Of a stretch of DNA of 53,989 nt, positions 41,108-50,478 are shown one piece after another; within the stretch, counting starts at the first letter, position 1; each line of letters starts with the position of its first letter. The notes below the pieces were generated by a model that had not been told where the DNA came from, ran no database searches, and saw only the letters and a list, made by a program, of their open reading frames with translations. Source of the stretch: JBFEYJ01 sp041563315 (GTDB lineage Bacteria; Pseudomonadota; Gammaproteobacteria; Thiohalomonadales; Thiohalomonadaceae); the NCBI GenBank assembly GCA_041563315.1, contig JBFFNE010000012.1, positions 1 through 53,989 of the forward strand, read 5' to 3'. A program made the position numbers and the translations under genes.

Positions 41108-41786
41108 GCGCACGTACAAAGGGAATGGTCAGCCTGCGCTGCGCTGCCAGGGAGACCTCATCAAGCTCATCGAGCAGGGTAAACAACGCGTGCATGTCAC
41201 GCGGGGCGCGGCTAAGCAGGTAATTGGCCACATCGGGGGACATCTCCATACCGCGCTGTGAGGCGCGCAGGCGAAGTGCGGAGGCCTTCCCTTCATCATC
41301 CAGGACCTGCAGCTGATATACCGGTCCCCAGCTCAGTCTTGACACCAGATCAGGCAGAGACAACCCAAGGGAGGAAGGCGATGACTGGCCAGCGACCACC
41401 AGGCGCTTGCCACAGTCTCTTATCCGGTTATAGAGGTGGAACAGGGCCTGCTCCCACGCGGTACTTCCGACGATTGCGTCCAGCTCATCGACGCAGACCA
41501 ATTCCATCTGCTCCATCCCCTCGAGTAATTGTGGCGACATCGCCGACAGTTCTCTCATCGGCAGGTAGACCGTGCCCTCGCCCCTCTCACTCACCGCATG
41601 ACAGGCCGCCTGCAGCAAATGGGTCTTGCCACAACCACGCCCCCCCCAAAGGTAGATAAACGGCTCACTCTGCTGTTGCAGCGCATGGCAAGGCGCGGCG
41701 TTAGTGCCGGGAAAGAAATTGGCAAAGGTTGCACTGTCCCTCAAACCGATGCGCAGGGGGAGTTGCTGCCGGAGCTTGTCATTCAT
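41097..41786 (-). CDS. hda: DnaA regulatory inactivator Hda
   Basis: A 229-residue DnaA-like AAA+ protein that, bound to the sliding clamp, stimulates ATP hydrolysis on DnaA and prevents re-initiation. The clamp-binding motif QLPLRI is at the N-terminus, Walker A is WGGRGCGKTH, Walker B is CVDELD, and the AAA+ Arg region is present (LSRLSWGPVYQL). It begins 2 nt after the perM stop. Confidence 0.95.
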   Translation of the reverse strand: MNDKLRQQLPLRIGLRDSATFANFFPGTNAAPCHALQQQSEPFIYLWGGRGCGKTHLLQAACHAVSERGEGTVYLPMRELSAMSPQLLEGMEQMELVCVDELDAIVGSTAWEQALFHLYNRIRDCGKRLVVAGQSSPSSLGLSLPDLVSRLSWGPVYQLQVLDDEGKASALRLRASQRGMEMSPDVANYLLSRAPRDMHALFTLLDELDEVSLAAQRRLTIPFVRALIR

Positions 41787-41788
41787 GG

Positions 41789-42853
41789 CTACTCCGTCCG
41801 TTGCTCGGCATAGAGACGGCTGTCGACATAGCGCTCATGAGTGTAGCGCAGCAGAACCATGACCACCGCCGCCACCGGCAAGGCGAGGAGAACACCAAAA
41901 AAGCCGAACAACTGACCACCCGCCAACACAGCAAAGATTACCGCAACCGGATGCATGCCAATCTTTTCGCCAACCAGCAGCGGAGTCAGCAGCATGCCCT
42001 CGATACTCTGACCAAGCATAAACACAATCACCACATAGACCAGTGGCATAAGCTCCTGAAACTGCATCACGGTAGAGATGCCTGCCGCCAGAATACCGAC
42101 AATGAAGCCGAGATAGGGAACAAAACTGAGGAGACCGGCCAGCATCCCCAGTAGCAGCGCCAGCTCCAGGCCAACGATCCACAAACCAACGGTATAGATT
42201 GTTCCCAGTGCAAGCATCACGATCAACTGTCCGCGCAGGAAAGCACCCAGTACCTCATCAGAGGCCTTGGCCAGATGGGCCACCGTGGCTTCGTAACGGC
42301 GTGGGATGAGTTCATGGACGCGCTCAACCACAATGTCCCAGTCGCGCAACATATAGAAGGCAACCACCGGTATTAGCATCAGGTTGGCCAACCAGGTCAG
42401 CAGAGTCATGCCGGATTGGGAGATCGCCCCCAGAATCCCCTTGACCGTACCGCCCGACTGCAACCACTGCTCTCGCACTACCTGCTTGAGCTCAGCCAAG
42501 TCGAAGTGCGATGTCTCCATCCCGAGCGCCGCACTCAACGCAGGTAATCCTTTGTTTTGCAGCCAGTCCAGATACTGGGGCAGCTTACTCACCAGCAGAG
42601 CAACCTGTCGCTCCAGCATAGGTACCAGGATCAACAACAGGACCATGGCCACCAGGCTAAGGCACAAGAAGACCGATGTAACGGCCAGTGTACGCGTAAA
42701 GCGCCGGTCCTCCAGCAGATCCACAAGGGGGTCGCCGATATAAGCCAATACTGCCGCGATCAGAAAAGGAGTCAGGACCGGCGCCAACAGGTAGAGCAAC
42801 AGTGCACCGCCGGCCACTCCAACCAGAACAAACCATTTTTGCGATTCGGTCAT
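41789..42853 (-). CDS. perM: AI-2E/PerM-family transporter
   Basis: A 354-residue inner-membrane protein with about seven or eight helices. The family pattern is present (VLAYIGDPLVDLLE, LLTWLANLMLIPVVAFYMLRDWD, GLLSFVPYLGFIVGILAAG, LTPLLVGEKIGMHPVAVIFAVLAGGQLFGFFGVLLALP). Substrate unknown. Upstream of hda on the same strand, as in many gammaproteobacteria. Confidence 0.93.
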   Translation of the reverse strand: MTESQKWFVLVGVAGGALLLYLLAPVLTPFLIAAVLAYIGDPLVDLLEDRRFTRTLAVTSVFLCLSLVAMVLLLILVPMLERQVALLVSKLPQYLDWLQNKGLPALSAALGMETSHFDLAELKQVVREQWLQSGGTVKGILGAISQSGMTLLTWLANLMLIPVVAFYMLRDWDIVVERVHELIPRRYEATVAHLAKASDEVLGAFLRGQLIVMLALGTIYTVGLWIVGLELALLLGMLAGLLSFVPYLGFIVGILAAGISTVMQFQELMPLVYVVIVFMLGQSIEGMLLTPLLVGEKIGMHPVAVIFAVLAGGQLFGFFGVLLALPVAAVVMVLLRYTHERYVDSRLYAEQRTE

Positions 42854-42905
42854 TATTCCTTACCTAACTATTCTATTCCTGATGCGGATACCGGGCTTCG
42901 GACAA

Positions 42906-43472
42906 CTATGACCTTGATGCGTTTCGAACCCGACAGTCGCGAGCGCGTTGCCCCCAGTGCCAGACATAATCGATACCGCTCCAGAGGGTAGTCATCGCCA
43001 CCATAACGACAAGCCCACTGACGGACCAGGACGGCAATACTGCACCCGCGGCCACCACAATCACGGCGAGTCCCAGAAAAATCTGCAGCAAGGTATTGAT
43101 CTTGCTGATGGTCGAGGGTTCCATGGTAAGGTCGTCGCAACGACGGTTATAGGCCAGGGCACCACTCATGATGACCACATCCCGAAAGATCACCAGCAAC
43201 ATCAGCCAGAAGGGGATCAGCCCGCTCCAGGCCAATACCAGATAGGCCCCCATCAACAAAAGCTTATCGGCCAGAGGGTCGAGTATCGCCCCCAACTCAG
43301 TGCGCCAGTTATAGCGGCGAGCAAGAAAGCCATCAACGCCGTCACTCAGGCCGGCGATAGCGAAAACCAGGAGTACCGTGTGGTACTCCTCCCGCATCAG
43401 CAACACCATAATGGGGATAACCAGCAGGATCCTCAGGATGGTGATTATATTGGGGATATCACGTGGCTTCAC
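42906..43472 (-). CDS. CDP-alcohol phosphatidyltransferase (PgsA-like)
   Basis: A 188-residue membrane enzyme. The CDP-alcohol motif DG-DGFLARR--------LGAILDPLADK is intact. It resembles phosphatidylglycerophosphate synthase (NIITILRILLVIPIMVLL N-terminus), but similar genes in this position are sometimes cardiolipin synthases, so the acceptor is not settled. Start: GTG at 43472, overlapping the DUF2066 stop (GTGA). Confidence 0.88.
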   Translation of the reverse strand: MKPRDIPNIITILRILLVIPIMVLLMREEYHTVLLVFAIAGLSDGVDGFLARRYNWRTELGAILDPLADKLLLMGAYLVLAWSGLIPFWLMLLVIFRDVVIMSGALAYNRRCDDLTMEPSTISKINTLLQIFLGLAVIVVAAGAVLPSWSVSGLVVMVAMTTLWSGIDYVWHWGQRARDCRVRNASRS

Positions 43473-44650
43473 GGTATCAGGCGATACACCAGCTCCGGTT
43501 GTGTGGCTTCAATGACGTCCGGCGATTCAGGCAACTCCGGGACATCGCCGCCGACCGAGTATTTTTCATCCTCCCGGCCTCCGTCATTACCAAGCGTAGT
43601 CTGATCTTGCATAATCATCATTGCCGGTAGTGCTGAAGCAGGCGGCTGCACCACCTTGGCCAGAGTCTTGCCGACCGCAATCGTCTGCAGTACCGAATCG
43701 ATCCCGCCTTCAGCAACAATGCGCACGCGCATAGTCGTGGGGGCCATGCTTTCGGCCACGACCTGCTTTACCCCGCGAGTACTTCGCAGATAATTGATTA
43801 CCCGGCGATAATCTCTGAGATTGCGAACCCCCTCTATCCGCATCGCCACCTCGCCACTGCCACTGAAGACACTCTGTGCAAAGTGAGAAACCATATGATC
43901 CGTCACCCGGTCGATGGCCTCAGCGATCAGTGGAGTCACCTCCCCGGAGCGAGACTGCCAACGGATGAGCTCACCACGATACTCCAGCGACCAGCGCGAC
44001 TCCCAGGCGCTACCAGAAACCGGATAGACCCTGCCCACAAGGATCGCATGGGGGGCATAACGCTGAGAGGCCCCTTTTATCGTTTCCAGAAACTCCCCCC
44101 ACACATCCGCCGGGCGAACCTTGTCCAGGTCGGTCCGATCAAGCTGGGGCAGTTTCACCGGAAGGGCGCGTCGAGCGGCTTCATCCTCGATAATCTGCCG
44201 AACCAGACCACGATCATTGGCTCCCACCAATACCCGCTTGCCACCATCCTCAACCCCCAGCCAAATAAGTGTTGAAGGGCGGGCGCTACCCCAAACATCG
44301 ACGCCGGCCTGGCGCAACAGCTCATCGATACGGCGCGGATCGAAGCGAACCTGCAGAAACAGGTGTCGCTCCTGCGTCTCTTCATTCTCCTCACTTCGGT
44401 AGCTGTACTGCTGAACATAGCGGGCAGGTTGCTGCATCGCGGTGGCCAGCGTGGCATTCTCATCGACGCCACTACTACCACTGACTTTGAGCAAGACGGC
44501 AGCCATTGCCTTGCTCATGCCTTTGGTGCGGGAGCCTGTCTGCTGGTCAGGGACCTCAACCTCTGCCTCGTACAGAGCCGGCAGCGCCACGGCCTGCAGC
44601 GGCAGGGTTAACAGGAAAGTAAAGAGGGAAACTATCGTCAGGTATCTCAT
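43469..44650 (-). CDS. Exported DUF2066 protein
   Basis: A 393-residue protein with a signal peptide (IVSLFTFLLTLPLQAVA). The N-terminal DUF2066 region includes LYEAEVEVPDQQTGSRTKGMSKAMAAVLLKVSGS, and a further repeated alpha/beta region follows (EGVRNLRDYRRVINYLRSTRGVKQVVAESM). Probably periplasmic; function unknown. First gene of a minus-strand set with pgsA-like, perM and hda, divergent from purM; this order is conserved in gammaproteobacteria. Confidence 0.88.
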   Translation of the reverse strand: MRYLTIVSLFTFLLTLPLQAVALPALYEAEVEVPDQQTGSRTKGMSKAMAAVLLKVSGSSGVDENATLATAMQQPARYVQQYSYRSEENEETQERHLFLQVRFDPRRIDELLRQAGVDVWGSARPSTLIWLGVEDGGKRVLVGANDRGLVRQIIEDEAARRALPVKLPQLDRTDLDKVRPADVWGEFLETIKGASQRYAPHAILVGRVYPVSGSAWESRWSLEYRGELIRWQSRSGEVTPLIAEAIDRVTDHMVSHFAQSVFSGSGEVAMRIEGVRNLRDYRRVINYLRSTRGVKQVVAESMAPTTMRVRIVAEGGIDSVLQTIAVGKTLAKVVQPPASALPAMMIMQDQTTLGNDGGREDEKYSVGGDVPELPESPDVIEATQPELVYRLIP

Positions 44651-44845
44651 GTCAGCGCAAGCTATGTCAGCAGTAAATTCAAGTCAAGGTATGATAACAA
44701 GACTAGCGGGCAATGCGCTGCTAGAATACGCATTTTTCCAACCCGGAATATTCCATGAATTCGCATAATGAGCGCTCCGCCTCCATGGGCCAGCGGAAAT
44801 AGTGCATCCGGGGAAACTTTTCAGCGTCTTTGGGAGACACCCTCT

Positions 44846-45901
44846 GTGAGCGACAAGCAGCAATCCTCCGGTTCCGGCCTCAGCTATCGTGACGCCGGTG
44901 TGGACATCGACGCCGGCAATAGCCTGATCGAACGCATCAAACCCCACGCCAAACGCACCCTTCGTCCGGAGGTCATTGGCGGCCTGGGTGGCTTCGGCGC
45001 GCTGTTCGAGGTACCGCTGGATCGCTACAAGCAACCGGTACTGGTCTCCGGTACGGACGGTGTCGGCACCAAGCTCAAACTGGCGATACAGATGAGCAAA
45101 CATGACACCATCGGTATCGACCTGGTGGCAATGTGTGTTAACGATCTGATCGTCGGCGGTGCCGAACCGCTGTTCTTCCTCGACTATTACGCCACCGGCC
45201 ACCTCAACGTCGATGCAGCAGCAGATGTGGTCAAGGGGATTGCCGATGGTTGCGAGCTGGCGGGTTGCGCTCTGACCGGTGGCGAGACCGCCGAAATGCC
45301 CGGCATGTACGAAGGCGACGACTATGACCTCGCTGGTTTCTGTGTCGGCATCGTGGAGAAAAGCAAGATTATCGACGGCAGCAAGGTCAGCGAGGGGGAT
45401 GCCATCATCGGCATTGCCTCCTCCGGCCCCCACTCCAACGGCTACTCGCTGGTACGCAAGGTGCTGGAGGTCAGCGGCGCTGCGGTGAATGATGATTTCA
45501 ACGGTCGTCCGCTGGGTGAAGTACTGCTCGAACCGACCCGCATCTATGTCAAACCGCTGCTGAGCCTTTTCCAGATGGTGGATGTTCACGCACTGGCCCA
45601 CATCACCGGTGGCGGTCTGCCGGAAAACCTGCCGCGTGTCCTGCCCGCCGGTTACCGCGCCATGATCGACAGCAAAGCTTGGCAGCGCCCAGCCATCTTT
45701 GACTGGCTGCAGCAGCAGGGCAAGATCGCCGACAGCGAAATGTACCGTACCTTCAACTGCGGTGTCGGTATGGTGGTGGTGGTGCCCGCCGAGCAGGCCG
45801 AGAAGGCCATCGGTGCGCTCAACACCGCAGGTGAGAAGGCCTCCCTCATCGGCCGGATCGAGAAACACGATAGCGCAGGCGAGCAGGTCCAGATCAACTG
45901 A
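44846..45901 (+). CDS. purM: Phosphoribosylformylglycinamidine cyclo-ligase
   Basis: A 351-residue ATP-dependent enzyme of purine synthesis (FGAM to AIR). I chose the GTG at 44846 because GGGAGA lies 8 nt upstream and the family starts near here; an ATG at 44768 would add 26 poorly conserved residues. Motifs: LSYRDAGVDIDAGNSLIERIKP, SGTDGVGTKLKLA, LTGGETAEMPGMY and HITGGGLPENLPR. It shares a base with purN (TGATG). Confidence 0.97.
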   Translation: MSDKQQSSGSGLSYRDAGVDIDAGNSLIERIKPHAKRTLRPEVIGGLGGFGALFEVPLDRYKQPVLVSGTDGVGTKLKLAIQMSKHDTIGIDLVAMCVNDLIVGGAEPLFFLDYYATGHLNVDAAADVVKGIADGCELAGCALTGGETAEMPGMYEGDDYDLAGFCVGIVEKSKIIDGSKVSEGDAIIGIASSGPHSNGYSLVRKVLEVSGAAVNDDFNGRPLGEVLLEPTRIYVKPLLSLFQMVDVHALAHITGGGLPENLPRVLPAGYRAMIDSKAWQRPAIFDWLQQQGKIADSEMYRTFNCGVGMVVVVPAEQAEKAIGALNTAGEKASLIGRIEKHDSAGEQVQIN

Positions 45902-46476
45902 TGCCAGAGAGAGAAAGACTCCCTATCGTTGTCCTCATCTCAGGCAGCGGGTCCAACCTGCAATCGATCATCGATGCCGGGCTGCCGATAAAAATTCGGG
46001 CGGTTATCAGCAACCGGGCTGACGCCTATGGGCTGACCCGCGCCGAGGCCGCCGGAATCCCTACCGCGGTACTGGATCACAAGGGCTTCGCTGATCGGGA
46101 GTCCTACGATGCGGCACTACAGAGGCTGATCGACAGCTACCAGCCGAAGCTGCTGGTGCTGGCCGGCTTCATGCGCATCCTGAGCGACGGCTTCGTGCGC
46201 CACTACGAGGGACGGATGATGAACATCCATCCCTCGCTGCTGCCCAAATACCGCGGCCTCAACACCCACGCCCGCGCCATTGAGGCGGGTGACAAGGAAG
46301 CCGGCTGCTCGGTGCACTTTGTCACCCCGGAACTGGACGCAGGCCCCATCATTATCCAGGCCAGGGTACCGATCCAGGAAGAGGATACCCCTGAAACGCT
46401 CGCCGCCCGGGTACTGGAGCAGGAACACCGGATCTACCCGGAGGCGATCCGGCGCTTTGCCGAAGGCGAACTGTAG
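45901..46476 (+). CDS. purN: Phosphoribosylglycinamide formyltransferase
   Basis: A 191-residue 10-formyl-THF-dependent transformylase (GAR to FGAR). ISGSGSNLQSII binds phosphate; the catalytic Asn-His-Asp set is in MNIHPSLLPKYRGLNTHARAI and VTPELDAGPII. Co-translated with purM. Followed by a cluster of palindromic repeats. Confidence 0.97.
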   Translation: MPERERLPIVVLISGSGSNLQSIIDAGLPIKIRAVISNRADAYGLTRAEAAGIPTAVLDHKGFADRESYDAALQRLIDSYQPKLLVLAGFMRILSDGFVRHYEGRMMNIHPSLLPKYRGLNTHARAIEAGDKEAGCSVHFVTPELDAGPIIIQARVPIQEEDTPETLAARVLEQEHRIYPEAIRRFAEGEL

Positions 46477-46603
46477 GATGGGATGAATCCCATCATGCAC
46501 CCATCGTTCCCACGCAGAGCGTGGGAACGATAAAAAAATGCGGCGGTAACATAGGAGCCCAGTCCTCTGGGCGAACATATTCGCCAAGGGGACTCGGCTC
46601 CTA
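46477..46603. repeat. Cluster of three palindromic REP-like elements
   Basis: Three hairpins lie in a row between convergent purN and uup. GATGGGA-TGAA-TCCCATC is at 46477-46494. ATCGTTCCCACGC-AGA-GCGTGGGAACGAT is at 46503-46531 (13-bp perfect stem, no T tract). TAGGAGCCCAGTCC ... GGACTCGGCTCCTA is at 46552-46565 / 46590-46603 (13 of 14 match, with inner GGCGA/TCGCC). The TAGGA heads match the element at 17055. Elements like the second are widely scattered in gammaproteobacterial genomes. Confidence 0.75.
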
Positions 46604-46613
46604 CATCAAGCCA

Positions 46614-48515
46614 CTACCCCCGCATCTCCTCTAGCACTTCCCAACGCACATAAGCCTGGGCAAGCTCCTGCTCAACCACTTCCAGGCGATCACGGGGTTT
46701 GGCTATCGCAGGCCCGTCCTGCTGGTAAAAGGCCGGATCGGCCATGGTGGCATGCAGCGCCTCCACCTCAGCCTCCAGCTCCTCGATACGCTTTGGCAGG
46801 GCATCCAGCTCGCGCTGGTCCTTGTAGCTAAGCTTGTTGCCTTTCGCCGCCGGCTTTTTTGCTTCCTTCGCTACCGATGTAGCGGCCGCGTTCTGTGCCG
46901 CAACTCCCCGCGTTTGCGTCTTTGTACCGCGCTGGCGTACCCAGTCATCATAACCGCCGACATATTCCTGCAAGCGTCCCCCACCCTCGAAGGCAATGGT
47001 GCTAGTCACCACGTTATTGATAAAGGCGCGATCATGACTGACCAGCAGCAGTGTTCCCGGATAATCCAGCAGCAGCTCTTCCAGCAGGTCGAGGGTTTCG
47101 ACGTCGAGATCGTTAGTCGGTTCGTCCATGACCAGCAGATTGGAGGGCCGGGTGAAAAGTTTGGCCAACAGCAGGCGGTTTCGCTCCCCTCCGGAGAGGG
47201 TACGGACCGGACTACGAGCCCGTTCCGGGGTGAACAGGAAATCCTGCAGATAGCCCATGATGTGCTTGCTCTGGCCGTTGATCTCGACCCGATCGCTACC
47301 TTCAGCGACGTTATCCAGCACCGTGGCCTCCTCATCGAGCTGAGCCCGATGCTGATCAAAATAGGCGATCTCCAGTTTTGTCCCCAGTTTCACCGTGCCC
47401 TGTTGCGGCTCAAGCTTGCCCAGCAGTACCTGCAACAAGGTCGTTTTACCCGAGCCGTTGGGGCCGAGAATGCCGATTTTGTCGCCGCGCATGATGGCCG
47501 TGGAGAAATCACTGAACAGCACCCTCCCGGCGTATTCAAAGCCAATACCACTCGCCTCGATAACCACCTTGCCAGAGCGCTCTGCCCCGTGAGCGGCTAT
47601 TTTGGCCGTGCCGCCGCGCTCGCGCCGCTCACTGCGTTCGGATCGCATCGCCTTGAGGGCACGTACCCGCCCCTCGTTACGGGTGCGCCGCGCCTTGATT
47701 CCCTGGCGGATCCACACCTCCTCCTGGGCCAATCGCTTGTCGAATAGGGCATTTTGCTGCGCCTCAGCGTCCAGCGCCTCCTGTTTGCGTCGCAAATAGG
47801 TCTCGTAATCACCCGGCCAGGAAGTCAATTGGCCACGGTCGAGCTCAATAATCCGGGTCGCCAGTTTCTGCAGGAACATGCGGTCGTGGGTGATGAACAG
47901 CAGAGTGCCGCCCCAGCCAAGCAGAAACTCCTCAAGCCAGGCGATGGACTCAATATCAAGATGATTGGTCGGTTCATCCAGCAGCAGTAGGCTCGGCTCG
48001 CGCACCAGTTCCCGCGCCAGCAACACACGGCGTTTCAGGCCACCAGACAGAGCGGAAAAATCCGTTTCCGCCGGTAAGTTCAGGCGCGAAATCACCGCCT
48101 CGACCTTCTGATTCACCTGCCAGCCATCGACCGCCTCCAGCTCATGCTGAATGCGCTCAAGCTTGACCAACAGCTTCTCGTCGCCACCAGCCAGTTGCTG
48201 GCTCACATGGTGGTATTCGGCCAGCAAGGCGCCGGCCTTGCCCAGCCCCTCAGCAACTACGTCGAACACCGCCCCTGAAATATCATGCGGCACTTCCTGG
48301 GTCAGTCGCGCAACCCTCAGCCCCTGTTCGCGCACCACCTCACCGCTGTCAGCCTGCAACTCACCATTGAGCAGTTTCATCAGAGTCGACTTTCCGGTGC
48401 CGTTGCGCCCTACCAGGCAGAGCCGCTCACCCGGTTCAATAGAGATATCGACTCCATCGAGTAGCGGCGGACCGCCGAAAGCCAGTGTCACGTTTCGCAG
48501 CGTCATCAACGCCAT
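46614..48515 (-). CDS. uup: ABC-F ATPase Uup
   Basis: A 633-residue soluble protein with two ABC ATPase domains (Walker A GRNGTGKST and GPNGSGKTT; signatures LSGGLKRRVLLA and LSGGERNRLLLA) and a C-terminal coiled-coil domain (KRIEELEAEVEALHATM). The length matches E. coli Uup (635). ABC-F proteins act on ribosomes or DNA structures. The ATG at 48515 has GAGGA 6 nt upstream; the longer frame adds 15 unconserved residues. Confidence 0.95.
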   Translation of the reverse strand: MALMTLRNVTLAFGGPPLLDGVDISIEPGERLCLVGRNGTGKSTLMKLLNGELQADSGEVVREQGLRVARLTQEVPHDISGAVFDVVAEGLGKAGALLAEYHHVSQQLAGGDEKLLVKLERIQHELEAVDGWQVNQKVEAVISRLNLPAETDFSALSGGLKRRVLLARELVREPSLLLLDEPTNHLDIESIAWLEEFLLGWGGTLLFITHDRMFLQKLATRIIELDRGQLTSWPGDYETYLRRKQEALDAEAQQNALFDKRLAQEEVWIRQGIKARRTRNEGRVRALKAMRSERSERRERGGTAKIAAHGAERSGKVVIEASGIGFEYAGRVLFSDFSTAIMRGDKIGILGPNGSGKTTLLQVLLGKLEPQQGTVKLGTKLEIAYFDQHRAQLDEEATVLDNVAEGSDRVEINGQSKHIMGYLQDFLFTPERARSPVRTLSGGERNRLLLAKLFTRPSNLLVMDEPTNDLDVETLDLLEELLLDYPGTLLLVSHDRAFINNVVTSTIAFEGGGRLQEYVGGYDDWVRQRGTKTQTRGVAAQNAAATSVAKEAKKPAAKGNKLSYKDQRELDALPKRIEELEAEVEALHATMADPAFYQQDGPAIAKPRDRLEVVEQELAQAYVRWEVLEEMRG

Positions 48516-48758
48516 GGTGAATCCTCGAAGTGAAAAAACCGGGATAGTGTACTCTGCCAACGCCTATTTATCGGCAATCGCATTGTAGTTTGTCGAAGGC
48601 GCGGTTAAACACCCTCATCAGCTATCTCCCTCTCGCTGCATAAGCATTTGTACCGGGGAACGGGCAAAGCGGGAGAGAATGGGCAGTACCGCTCTGGAAG
48701 AAGCACGTAAAGACAGACAGGAGCCATCGCTACTACTTCTGGCCTGCAGAAAAAACAA
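48516..48758. other. Intergenic region between uup and tRNA-Lys
   Basis: About 240 bp without a supported gene; a 61-codon minus-strand frame (48605-48790) overlaps the tRNA terminator and has no recognisable features. Confidence 0.5.
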
Positions 48759-48784
48759 AGGGTCACGCCGTTAAGCGTAACCCT
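48750..48784 (-). terminator. Rho-independent terminator of tRNA-Lys
   Basis: On the minus strand, AGGGTTACGC-TTAACG-GCGTGACCCT (48759-48784; 10-bp stem with one G-U pair) is followed by TTGTTTTTT. It begins 10 bp after the tRNA end. Confidence 0.85.
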
Positions 48785-48794
48785 CTGCAATGTA

Positions 48795-48870
48795 TGGTGG
48801 GCCGTGCAGGATTCGAACCTGCGACCAACTGATTAAAAGTCAGCTGCTCTACCGGCTGAGCTAACGGCCC
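48795..48870 (-). tRNA. tRNA-Lys (anticodon TTT)
   Basis: A 76-nt tRNA on the minus strand with a complete cloverleaf: acceptor stem GGGCCGT/ACGGCCC, D-arm GCTCAGCCGGTAGAGC, anticodon loop CTTTTAA, T-arm GCAGGTTCGAATCCTGC and encoded CCA end. The anticodon TTT reads AAA/AAG lysine codons. Confidence 0.97.
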
Positions 48871-48938
48871 GAAAGAGCGGCATATCCTACCGGATACACC
48901 GAAAATGGCAAGCCCTAATCTGCATTTTTTCTACCGTT

Positions 48939-50204
48939 TTATACAGCTTCAAGCTTGCGGAGGCCGTTAGGCAGTAATTTCATGTCGCACAGCCCGGCAA
49001 CCAGTGCCTGAGTAAAGCTCGCCTCATCTTCGTAGACCAGTTTGTAGTACTGCACTTTCATGGTCAGGGCACTACCTAAGACAATGGCGAAGAAGGTGAT
49101 AAACGAGCCGATTGCCAGTGTCGATATGCCGGTGATTCCTTGGCCTATGGTGCAACCCATCGCCAACACCCCTCCGACCCCCATCATGGTGGCACCGATG
49201 AAATGGCTGAAAAAATCATTCGCGGACCTGAACCACTCGATGCGGAACCCCTTGGTCACCACAGACCAGAGGAAAGAGCCCAAGATCACCCCAAACAGGG
49301 CCATCACACCAGCGGTGAGTAACGCGCTAGTGAAACCGGAGGCCGCGTAACCAAGGGTCTGGCCCATGGGGTTAATGAAGGTGAAGGACTGGGTAGCCAA
49401 TGGCGCACCAGCGGCAGGCTTGCCCTCCTCTGATTCGGCGAGGAAGTCCCACTGGTTGTAATAACTGGTCATGTTCATCATATCGCCATCGATATCAAGC
49501 TTCAGGTTGCCGCTCACATACCAGAAGGCGAGCACAGCCAGACCAACGATCAGACCACCAAGGATATTATCGAAGCTGCCACGGAAAGCAGCGGACTTCC
49601 AAACAAAGGCCAGCACAGCAATTGCAAGAACAGCGCCGATCCAGGTGCGGGCAGTGGCTGCCCCCTCTGTGCCGGCCAAAACATTACCCAGATCCTGACC
49701 CGCCCCAAGATTAATCGCCATCGGGTTGGTCCAGCCATAGAACAACAAGGAGTAGAGGGTATTGTCTGAGCCTGGGAAGGGGTTAGTCATGAAATAGGCG
49801 ATCACACCAATAATGACTAGCACCATGAGCGATTTGATGTTGCCGCCACCGATGCGGATCAGACACTTGTTGCCGCAACCGGAGGCCAGGGTCATGCCGA
49901 CACCGAAGATCAACCCGCCGAGCAGGTTTTCGATCCAGGCCAGGGAGCCACCGCGATATGGCGGAAAGGTCTGGCTGAGAGTGAGCAGACCACTCGCCTC
50001 CAGCACTGTAACGCCCAGCAGGGCCACAGCGATGGCGAACAACCAGGCACGCATGCGACTCCAGTCACCCATATTCACCACATCCGATACCGCACCCATG
50101 GTGCAGAAATTGGTCTTGTTCACTGCTGCCCCCATGACGAGGGCAATGGCAAATGTCGCCCACAGCAGCATGGAGTTCGCTTCTATAAAACTCTCGAATA
50201 CCAT
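48939..50204 (-). CDS. YeeE/YedE (TsuA-like) sulfur-compound transporter
   Basis: A 421-residue inner-membrane protein with many helices and an internal duplication. The conserved cysteines of the family are present: C34 (NKTNFCTMGA), C110 and C114 (SGCGNKCL) and the later MGCTIGQGITG. In TsuA such cysteines relay thiosulfate through hydrogen bonds. An extra loop near residues 230-265 separates the two halves. No TusA-like gene is adjacent. It supports a sulfur-using lifestyle. It lies between tRNA-Lys and queC. Confidence 0.9.
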   Translation of the reverse strand: MVFESFIEANSMLLWATFAIALVMGAAVNKTNFCTMGAVSDVVNMGDWSRMRAWLFAIAVALLGVTVLEASGLLTLSQTFPPYRGGSLAWIENLLGGLIFGVGMTLASGCGNKCLIRIGGGNIKSLMVLVIIGVIAYFMTNPFPGSDNTLYSLLFYGWTNPMAINLGAGQDLGNVLAGTEGAATARTWIGAVLAIAVLAFVWKSAAFRGSFDNILGGLIVGLAVLAFWYVSGNLKLDIDGDMMNMTSYYNQWDFLAESEEGKPAAGAPLATQSFTFINPMGQTLGYAASGFTSALLTAGVMALFGVILGSFLWSVVTKGFRIEWFRSANDFFSHFIGATMMGVGGVLAMGCTIGQGITGISTLAIGSFITFFAIVLGSALTMKVQYYKLVYEDEASFTQALVAGLCDMKLLPNGLRKLEAV

Positions 50205-50478
50205 CTTCCGAACCTCTTTACACTAGGTAGTATGTATTATGCGATCACCCAGGCGGCGACCCAAGCCTGCGCTCTCGTGGAACGCCCGAACCTGATATGT
50301 TTTTTCTCGCAACAACGCCAGAAAGTGCCGCCAAGCGAAAACCAACCTCCGAAGGTCGATCTGGAGACTGGCGAGCACTGTTCCCCGCCAGCCCACAACC
50401 TTTGTTAGCCGAGCGTCTCAGCAAAAAGCATTCGGCTGAAACCGAATCGCCAAGAATATCGTAACTGGGACAGGGATT
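50205..50478. other. Intergenic region between the YeeE gene and queC
   Basis: 274 bp, no gene seen. A weak hairpin ATTCGG/CCGAAT lies near 50430, just past the queC stop, without a clear T tract. Confidence 0.5.

Noticed and set aside
44684..45868. 394-codon minus-strand open frame antisense to purM
   Set aside because: Shadow frame rich in His/Gly/Val; purM on the other strand is certain.
46503..46531. Terminator of purN
   Set aside because: Strong stem but no T tract on either strand; listed as a repeat instead.
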